DNA of 10,857 nt from an uncultured Succinatimonas sp. (GTDB lineage: Bacteria > Pseudomonadota > Gammaproteobacteria > Enterobacterales > Succinivibrionaceae). Each line of letters opens with the position of its first letter. Position 1 is the first letter of the stretch. The notes under the pieces are model-generated. The model had not been told where the DNA came from, ran no database searches, and saw nothing but the letters and a program-made list of their open reading frames with translations. Made by a program: the position numbers and the translations under genes. Shown piece after piece: positions 7,278 through 10,857 of this stretch. The DNA lies in contig USBR01000038.1 in NCBI GenBank assembly GCA_900552905.1, positions 1-10,857 on the forward strand. The letters run 5' to 3'.

Positions 7278-7322
7278 GGTATAGACATTCCTTAAATAAA
7301 ACATTTGTTTGAATGAAGTGAT

Positions 7323-7353
7323 CTTATACTACAAACGTTTTCATTTTTGTTAA
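7323..7353 (-). promoter_or_regulatory. kinase promoter with LacI/GalR-type operator in the spacer
   Basis: Read leftward, TTAACA (complement of 7348-7353, 5 of 6 to the -35 box) and TATAAG (complement of 7323-7328, 5 of 6 to the -10 box) are 19 bp apart, and the start codon lies about 45 nt downstream of the -10. Between them is TGAAAACGTTTGTA (complement of 7330-7343), which matches 9 of the 10 fixed positions of the LacI/GalR-family pattern TGnAAnCGnTTnCA, including the central CG. Repressor binding there would occlude RNA polymerase. The 19-bp spacer is slightly long. No LacI-family gene is in this window, so the regulator would be encoded elsewhere. Confidence 0.5.
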
Positions 7354-7378
7354 ATTCCTCACCTTTTTTAGAAAAAAT

Positions 7379-7432
7379 AAAAAGTCTTAAATCAGCATAC
7401 ATAGGCGGTTTTGTAGCGATTTAAGACTTTTT
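7379..7432 (-). terminator. long-stem bidirectional terminator between the MFS gene and the kinase
   Basis: A perfect 15-bp stem is formed by AAAAAGTCTTAAATC (7379-7393) and GATTTAAGACTTTTT (7418-7432). Inside the 24-nt loop a further imperfect stem (7395-7401 with 7412-7417) can pair. Reading leftward, the stem ends in a run of five T, then A, then six T. Reading rightward it ends in six T. It is the second terminator-like hairpin after the MFS gene and would stop efflux-gene transcripts before the kinase promoter. Confidence 0.75.
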
Positions 7433-7446
7433 TAAGATCTGTGTGT

Positions 7447-7471
7447 AAAAATTCGCAAATTGCGATTTTTT
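7447..7471 (-). terminator. terminator-like hairpin touching the MFS stop codon
   Basis: TCGCAA (7453-7458) and TTGCGA (7460-7465) are perfect inverted copies, flanked after one mismatch by five A (7447-7451) and five T (7467-7471). Read leftward, it begins at the MFS stop codon (TAA, complement of 7471-7473) and ends in five T. The stem is short and the effective loop is AAATT-like, so efficiency may be modest. It stands just before the longer hairpin at 7379-7432, making a tandem pair. Confidence 0.55.
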
Positions 7472-8847
7472 TACAAGGATTGATGAATTTTTTTATAGTG
7501 ATAGGCACCTAAAAGACAAAAGAGCATGCCTAAAACTCCGATAATGGTGGAGATCATAAAGCACGAGCTGATAGTCTCATTAAGCTCGATGACATATTCA
7601 GGATTTTGCGGACTTACTTTGATGAAAAGAGCAATAATCAAGGTGATGACCGCCATACATAAGGCCATGCCTAAATTGCGGGAAAAGGCTTGCAGGCCAT
7701 TGACTAAGGCAAGTTTTGTTTTATCAACTGAACTCATCACTAAGGTGGTATTAGGAGATGAGAAGAGGCCAAAGCCGATACCGCCTAAAATCTGCGCTAA
7801 ATTGATAATGATTAAAGCTGTAGTTAAGCTTAAATTAGCATAGATGAGAGTTGCGATAGTAGAGAGGGCCATACCGCTTAAAACTAAAGTATGGGGACTT
7901 ATTTTACCTACGAGTTTGCCCGCAAGAGGTGAGAGTAAGCATTGACATAAAGGTCCTAACATTAAGATAAAGCCTGTTTCTGAGGCGCTGAGATTTGAGA
8001 TAAGCTGTAAGTGCATGGACAATAGGAGCGCGATGGCAAAGGTGGCCATGTAATTACACAGTGAAGCTAAAAGACTGTAGATTAAAACGCGATTGTCTAA
8101 AAGCAGATTTATCGGAAGTAAAGGGCGCTTTGATCTTTTCTCAAGCATCAAGTAATAGGCTAAAAGTATGAGGCCTATAAGCAGAAGTAATGAAGATAAG
8201 CTCGACTTAGTAATAAAGGCTAAACCTATGAAAATCGCGGTAATGCTTAAAGTGCAGATAAGCATGCGAATATATGGATAACCTGAACTTACGGCCGGAT
8301 CTTTTTTAATTTTAAGTAAGAGTAAAAAAGCTAAGAAATTACCTAAAGAAGCTAAAAAGAACATGCACTGCCAGCCTAAATTATCGGTAATCAAACCGCC
8401 TAAGGTTGGGGAGAGGGTGAGACCTGCATAAACAGCGGCCACGGAGATGCCGATATAATAGCCGCGTTTTTCCTTAGGAGCATAATAGGTCAATAAAGCC
8501 ATAGAGGTGCAGAAGATACTAGCATTGAAAATACCTTGAAGTGATCTGCCAATAGTAAAGAGAGTAAAACTTGGGGCAAGGGGAACTAAGAGGGCCGCTA
8601 GAGCTGAGGTGCCGGCACCAAAGGCAAAGATATTTCTAAAACCATAACGATTTGCTAAGGCAATTGACGGGAAGATGAAAGCGGTGACGGTGATGACATA
8701 AGCGCTGACAGCATTTGGTACTAATTGCGGCACAATATCATAAGTTGCGGCAATAGCGGGAATAGCTACATTGATAGAGCTACTCATAAAGGAGCCAAAA
8801 AAGCAGGTAAGACAGGTTGCTAGTACCAAGATGACGTTCTGATTCAT
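7471..8847 (-). CDS. MFS transporter, DHA2-like (14-TM drug:H+ antiporter type)
   Basis: This inner-membrane secondary transporter resembles the DHA2 (EmrB/QacA) group of proton-driven drug exporters. The 458-residue chain holds about 14 hydrophobic segments. Family landmarks are present: NRYGFRNIF after TM2 corresponds to motif A, GRSLQGIFNAS in TM4 to motif B, and GLTLSPTLGG in TM5 to motif C, the antiporter motif, with Ser-Pro in place of the usual Gly-Pro. The first helix has SSINVAIPAI where DHA2 members usually carry Asp in L-D-x-T-x-V-N-V-A-L-P. The substrate could be a drug, dye or metabolite. A TTG codon seven codons upstream opens the frame further, but ATG 8847 has AGGA (complement of 8854-8857) at 6-nt spacing and is preferred. 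The gene stands alone between its divergent neighbour yfcE and two terminators. No EmrA-type adaptor gene is adjacent. Confidence 0.88.
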   Translation of the reverse strand: MNQNVILVLATCLTCFFGSFMSSSINVAIPAIAATYDIVPQLVPNAVSAYVITVTAFIFPSIALANRYGFRNIFAFGAGTSALAALLVPLAPSFTLFTIGRSLQGIFNASIFCTSMALLTYYAPKEKRGYYIGISVAAVYAGLTLSPTLGGLITDNLGWQCMFFLASLGNFLAFLLLLKIKKDPAVSSGYPYIRMLICTLSITAIFIGLAFITKSSLSSLLLLIGLILLAYYLMLEKRSKRPLLPINLLLDNRVLIYSLLASLCNYMATFAIALLLSMHLQLISNLSASETGFILMLGPLCQCLLSPLAGKLVGKISPHTLVLSGMALSTIATLIYANLSLTTALIIINLAQILGGIGFGLFSSPNTTLVMSSVDKTKLALVNGLQAFSRNLGMALCMAVITLIIALFIKVSPQNPEYVIELNETISSCFMISTIIGVLGMLFCLLGAYHYKKIHQSL

Positions 8848-9027
8848 ATAAAATCCTATGTTCCCCAAAGAACTCGATAGTATTTAGCATAAAACTTAAT
8901 GAAAAAAATGGCTGTATAAGAGATAGTTATTCTCAAAAATTAACGCTTTAATTTAGATTTTGGGAAAATAGAAGGTTAACATTAAAATCAAATTAGACTT
9001 AGAACATTCAATCGTTAAGGGCTGATT

Positions 9028-9618
9028 ATGCGTTATTTGGTACTTTCAGATATTCACGGCGGTAGTGAGGAATTAGCACAAGCTTTAGGCTTTTTTGAGC
9101 GCTTTAAATGCGATGCTTTAGTTTTATTAGGTGATCTTTTAAATCATGGTCCCCGCAATCGCGTTCCTGAAACCTATGCTCCGCCTAAAGTTGCCGATCT
9201 TCTCAATGCTCATAAAGAACATATCATCTCCGTGCGTGGCAATTGCGACAGTGAAGTCGATAGCATGGTTTTCTCCTTTCCCTGCAATGCCGCCTATGGG
9301 TGGCTATTAATACCAAGCTCTCAGGGCTTAGTGCGCGTATTTTTAACTCATGGTCATTTACATAAGATTGAAAGTGCCGAAGAGATTGCTAAATTAGGTT
9401 TGACCTCACACGATCTCGTTTTAAGTGGTCACACCCATATAAGCGGCATTTTCAAGCATGCAAGTGGCATTATAAGTTTAAATCCAGGCTCTACCACCTT
9501 ACCTAAGGGGGGTACCGACAAAGGCATGGCTCTTATCGATGAGGAGAGTGTGAAGCTTTTTAATCTTGAAGGTGAGCTTTTACATGAACTTAAATTTGCA
9601 AGTTTATTTGAGAACTAA
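9028..9618 (+). CDS. yfcE: YfcE-type metallophosphodiesterase
   Basis: YfcE is a cytoplasmic calcineurin-like phosphoesterase of the MJ0936/YfcE family, active in vitro on artificial phosphodiesters; its natural substrate is unsettled. The product has 196 residues (E. coli 184). All dimetal-site residues are visible: Asp8 and His10 (SDIHG), Asp36 (GDLLNHGPRN), Asn72 (RGNCDSEVD), His108 (THGH), His135 and His137 (GHTH), and the terminal NPGS plus PKGG motifs at 152-162. The GDLLNHGPRN and RGNCDSEVD blocks are nearly identical to those I recall in E. coli YfcE, which supports orthology over a generic phosphoesterase. AAGGG (9017-9021) precedes ATG 9028 by 6 nt. The gene is divergent from the MFS gene across a 180-bp gap and is followed by its own terminator. 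Confidence 0.93.
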   Translation: MRYLVLSDIHGGSEELAQALGFFERFKCDALVLLGDLLNHGPRNRVPETYAPPKVADLLNAHKEHIISVRGNCDSEVDSMVFSFPCNAAYGWLLIPSSQGLVRVFLTHGHLHKIESAEEIAKLGLTSHDLVLSGHTHISGIFKHASGIISLNPGSTTLPKGGTDKGMALIDEESVKLFNLEGELLHELKFASLFEN

Positions 9619-9658
9619 TGAATTATTTAGCCTGAGTTTAAGCGCCCAAGGTCCTGTT

Positions 9659-9696
9659 TTGTGAGCACTTTTATTTGAATATGTTCACAATTTTTT
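9659..9696 (+). terminator. intrinsic terminator after yfcE (overlaps a CRP-like site)
   Basis: TTGTGAGCA (9659-9667) pairs with TGTTCACAA (9682-9690) as a 9-bp stem with one G-U pair and a 14-nt loop, followed by six T residues (9691-9696). It begins 40 nt after the yfcE stop. The right arm also forms part of a CRP-like sequence described with the yhcH promoter, so the same DNA may serve two functions. Confidence 0.65.
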
Positions 9697-9766
9697 AAAT
9701 AAATGCTATGTACTCCACGAAATTGAGAGTCTGTCTTTGGTATCAAATTTCTATTTAGGCTATGAT
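9674..9766 (+). promoter_or_regulatory. candidate yhcH promoter with upstream CRP-like site
   Basis: TATGAT (9761-9766, 5 of 6) forms a good -10 box; TTGGTA (9737-9742, 4 of 6) lies 18 bp upstream as a weak -35. Transcription would begin near 9773, leaving a leader of about 26 nt. TTTGA-n6-TCACA at 9674-9689 matches 9 of 10 arm bases of the CRP pattern TGTGA-n6-TCACA when read in the opposite direction (TGTGA-n6-TCAAA). Its centre is about 91 bp upstream of the predicted start, on the class I helical face. The stretch TTTGGTATCAAA over the -35 box is nearly repeated in the tctC upstream region. Confidence 0.4.
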
Positions 9767-9798
9767 GTTGGCACCATAAAATTAAGGAGAACACAATA

Positions 9799-10251
9799 AT
9801 GTTAGCTAGTTCTATCAAGCTTGCAACTAAGTATGATTATTTAGAGCCTAAATTCAAGGCTGGTTACAAATGGTTAGAAGAAAACGACGTCACTAAGTTA
9901 GCTGATGGCCGTTATGATATCTGCGAAGGTGTTTTCGCTTTAGTACAGCGCTACACCACCCTTCCGTTTGAGAAGGCTCGTTTTGAGGCCCACAATGACT
10001 TCTTCGACATTCAGTACTTAGCTGAAGGTGAGGAGTCTTTCGGTGTATGCCTGCGCGACGACTGCAAGTTAGTTGAGTCTGTTCCTGCTAGCGACTGCTA
10101 CTTCTTTGAGACCCCGGCTTTCTTCACCCCGGTTAACCTCAAAGCTGGTGACTTCGTCGTAGTTCCTCCTGAGGAGGCTCATCAGCCGCGTGCTGCCTAC
10201 AACGGTAAAGAGATGCCGGTTGTTAAGGTTGTTATCAAGGTTAAGGTCTAA
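9799..10251 (+). CDS. yhcH: YhcH/YjgK/YiaL family protein (NanQ-like sugar anomerase)
   Basis: This cytoplasmic cupin-fold protein belongs to the DUF386 family. E. coli YhcH (NanQ) speeds anomer conversion of N-acetylneuraminate; the paralogues YiaL and YjgK act with other sugars. The 150-residue length is typical. Conserved features visible are Arg61-Phe-Glu63-Ala-His65 and Asp70-Ile-Gln72 (metal-site region), Pro124-Glu-Glu126-Ala-His128-Gln-Pro130, and the C-terminal VVKVVIKVKV strand (141-150). Glu63, His65 and His128 are likely metal ligands by analogy with family structures. AAGGAGA (9784-9790) is a near-perfect ribosome binding site 8 nt before the ATG. Codon choice is unlike the MFS or yfcE genes: many C-ending codons for Phe, Asp, Tyr and Asn, the pattern of a highly expressed gene. 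No nan genes are adjacent, so the sialic-acid role is only one option; uptake of another sugar could be its context. Confidence 0.9.
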   Translation: MLASSIKLATKYDYLEPKFKAGYKWLEENDVTKLADGRYDICEGVFALVQRYTTLPFEKARFEAHNDFFDIQYLAEGEESFGVCLRDDCKLVESVPASDCYFFETPAFFTPVNLKAGDFVVVPPEEAHQPRAAYNGKEMPVVKVVIKVKV

Positions 10252-10270
10252 TCCTTAAATCTAAGAATCT

Positions 10271-10311
10271 AATAAAAAAAGTGGAGGCCCTAGGCCTCCA
10301 CTTTTTTTATT
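10271..10311. terminator. strong bidirectional terminator between yhcH and the small exported-protein gene
   Basis: A perfect 19-bp stem joins 10271-10289 and 10293-10311 around a 3-nt CTA loop. The GC-rich core is GTGGAGGCC / GGCCTCCAC, and it is flanked by seven A on the left and seven T on the right. It therefore works in both directions: for yhcH, whose stop is 20 nt upstream, and for the leftward small gene, whose stop is 12 nt to the right. Confidence 0.93.
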
Positions 10312-10322
10312 TAAGCTTTTAC

Positions 10323-10556
10323 CTAGCGCTGTAACAGCAATAGGCATTGAGAAGAGAATTTCTGATAGCTATAGAGTTCTTGTCTTGTGATCTCATGCTT
10401 AGTGAAGTCATTTTGCAGACGTTTTTCAAGATTGTCTAAAAACTCTTTATCAGTACAGCTTTGAGCAGTAGGCTCAGGAATATTTAAGCTACTAGTAGCA
10501 AGAACAGGCGATGATAAGGCAAGGACCAGCACTCCTAAAGCATATTTTTTTAACAT
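10323..10556 (-). CDS. small exported protein of unknown function with two cysteines
   Basis: I do not recognise this family. From ATG 10556 the product has 77 residues. Residues 1-20 form a clear signal peptide: Lys3-Lys4, a hydrophobic core, then Pro-Val-Leu-Ala with cleavage expected after Ala20. The mature part, about 57 residues, is charged and probably helical (34-71), with one Cys at each end of that helix-rich stretch (Cys34, Cys71) and a hydrophobic tail LLLLQR. A periplasmic helical hairpin closed by a disulfide is plausible but inferred. A TTG nine codons upstream extends the frame, but the signal peptide argues for the ATG. Its ribosome binding site is poor (AAGG lies 16 nt upstream). 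Support for reality comes from the consensus TATAAT promoter upstream, the shared terminator downstream and the intact signal peptide. Confidence 0.65.
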   Translation of the reverse strand: MLKKYALGVLVLALSSPVLATSSLNIPEPTAQSCTDKEFLDNLEKRLQNDFTKHEITRQELYSYQKFSSQCLLLLQR

Positions 10557-10591
10557 TTTTATATAGTTATGACCTTTTCTCAAAAAAACTA

Positions 10592-10673
10592 GCGATATCG
10601 CAATTACTAATTATAGGCAAAATTTTAGACTTATATTCAAAATTTTATTAAAAATACTGACAAAATCTTCACA
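10592..10673 (-). promoter_or_regulatory. promoter of the small exported-protein gene, with a palindrome just after the -10 box
   Basis: Read leftward, a perfect TATAAT (complement of 10610-10615) stands about 54 bp before the ATG; the best -35 candidate is TTGAAT (complement of 10635-10640) at a long 19-bp spacing. Right after the -10 box, over the predicted start point, is the perfect 10-bp palindrome GCGATATCGC (10592-10601). CAAAATTTTA occurs twice, 20 bp apart (10618-10627 and 10638-10647). TGACA-n6-TCACA (10658-10673) is a partial CRP-like sequence centred about 62 bp before the predicted start. The weak -35 and the activator-like distance fit regulated expression, but this is inferred from position only. 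Confidence 0.4.
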
Positions 10674-10750
10674 ATAGCGGTGAGGTTTAGCGCACGCTAT
10701 TAACTTAAGCAGTAATATATACCCAATAAACCGCATATATAAGCCAAAGC

Positions 10751-10838
10751 TAAAAAATTGCTAAAAAAATTTAAAAAAAGTGCTTGCAATGTCTCAAAAA
10801 AACTCTATAATGCATTTCCGTTGTCACGCAAGACAACG
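10751..10838 (+). promoter_or_regulatory. strong outward promoter with A-tract UP-like element and start-point hairpin
   Basis: TTGCAA (10784-10789, 4 of 6) and a perfect TATAAT (10806-10811) are 16 bp apart. Immediately upstream lie phased A-tracts (10751-10779) that resemble the UP elements of ribosomal and stable-RNA promoters. Transcription should start near 10818, and the perfect 7-bp hairpin CGTTGTC (10819-10825) / GACAACG (10832-10838) would be the first structure of the RNA. The transcript runs off the right edge, and only about 20 nt after the hairpin are visible, so the gene it serves is unknown. A translation-machinery or stable-RNA gene is a reasonable guess from promoter style only. 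Confidence 0.65.
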
Positions 10839-10857
10839 CCAAATAAAAACCTCCAAG

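Noticed and set aside
7526..7843. 105-codon rightward frame inside the MFS gene
   Set aside because: Antisense shadow of the transporter's C-terminal membrane helices; no ribosome binding site or domain.
9627..9818. 63-codon leftward frame between yfcE and yhcH
   Set aside because: It overlaps the yfcE terminator, the yhcH promoter and the yhcH ribosome binding site, all of which are better supported.
1..10857. Mobile element, CRISPR array or defence island
   Set aside because: No transposase, integrase, cas-like or nuclease gene, no spaced repeats of CRISPR type and no terminal inverted repeats with target duplications were seen.

Overview
The window looks like a chromosomal segment of a Gram-negative gammaproteobacterium. 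Several proteins (the YfcE phosphodiesterase, the YhcH-type anomerase, the tripartite tricarboxylate transporter) read like gammaproteobacterial homologues. The AT-rich intergenic DNA, the strong preference for the leucine codon TTA and the anaerobe-style mix of genes would fit the Succinivibrionaceae (Succinivibrio, Anaerobiospirillum, Succinatimonas). That placement is inference from style and was not tested by comparison. I see no transposase, integrase, phage gene, tRNA, rRNA or CRISPR array.

Layout. Positions 1-733 hold no convincing gene: an AT-rich leader (about 75-80 % A+T by eye) with several small palindromes and a candidate promoter for the next operon. Positions 734-3759 (+) encode a complete tripartite tricarboxylate transporter in the order tctC (periplasmic solute-binding protein), tctB (small membrane subunit), tctA (large membrane subunit), with an intrinsic terminator hairpin between tctC and tctBA. 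Two facing terminators (3783-3813 and 3854-3882) separate this operon from a leftward block. In transcription order, the leftward block is an MFS drug-efflux-type transporter (8847-7471), an FGGY carbohydrate kinase (7277-5679), a HIT-domain protein (5509-5084) and an iron-dependent alcohol dehydrogenase (5080-3899). Hairpin terminators divide it into three units: MFS alone, kinase alone, and a HIT-ADH pair separated by only 3 nt. Divergent from the MFS gene is yfcE (9028-9618, +), followed by its terminator and yhcH (9799-10251, +). A shared 19-bp-stem bidirectional terminator then separates yhcH from a small leftward gene for an exported two-cysteine protein (10556-10323). The right edge carries a strong-looking outward promoter with an A-tract upstream element and a hairpin at the predicted transcript start. 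Its gene lies outside the window.

How the genes may work together. The contents are mostly uptake and catabolic accessory functions: uptake of an organic acid (TctCBA), phosphorylation of a pentose or related sugar (FGGY kinase, with a LacI/GalR-like operator in its promoter), reduction of aldehydes (Fe-ADH), and sugar anomer or sialic-acid-type metabolism (YhcH). No single pathway can be assembled from this window alone. The clearest points are regulatory: transcriptional punctuation between almost every gene, a binding-protein-biased attenuator in the tct operon, and well-placed operator-like palindromes. I found no strong sign of a wholly new system. The least-explained items are the small exported Cys protein, the HIT-ADH pairing and the long leader upstream of tctC.
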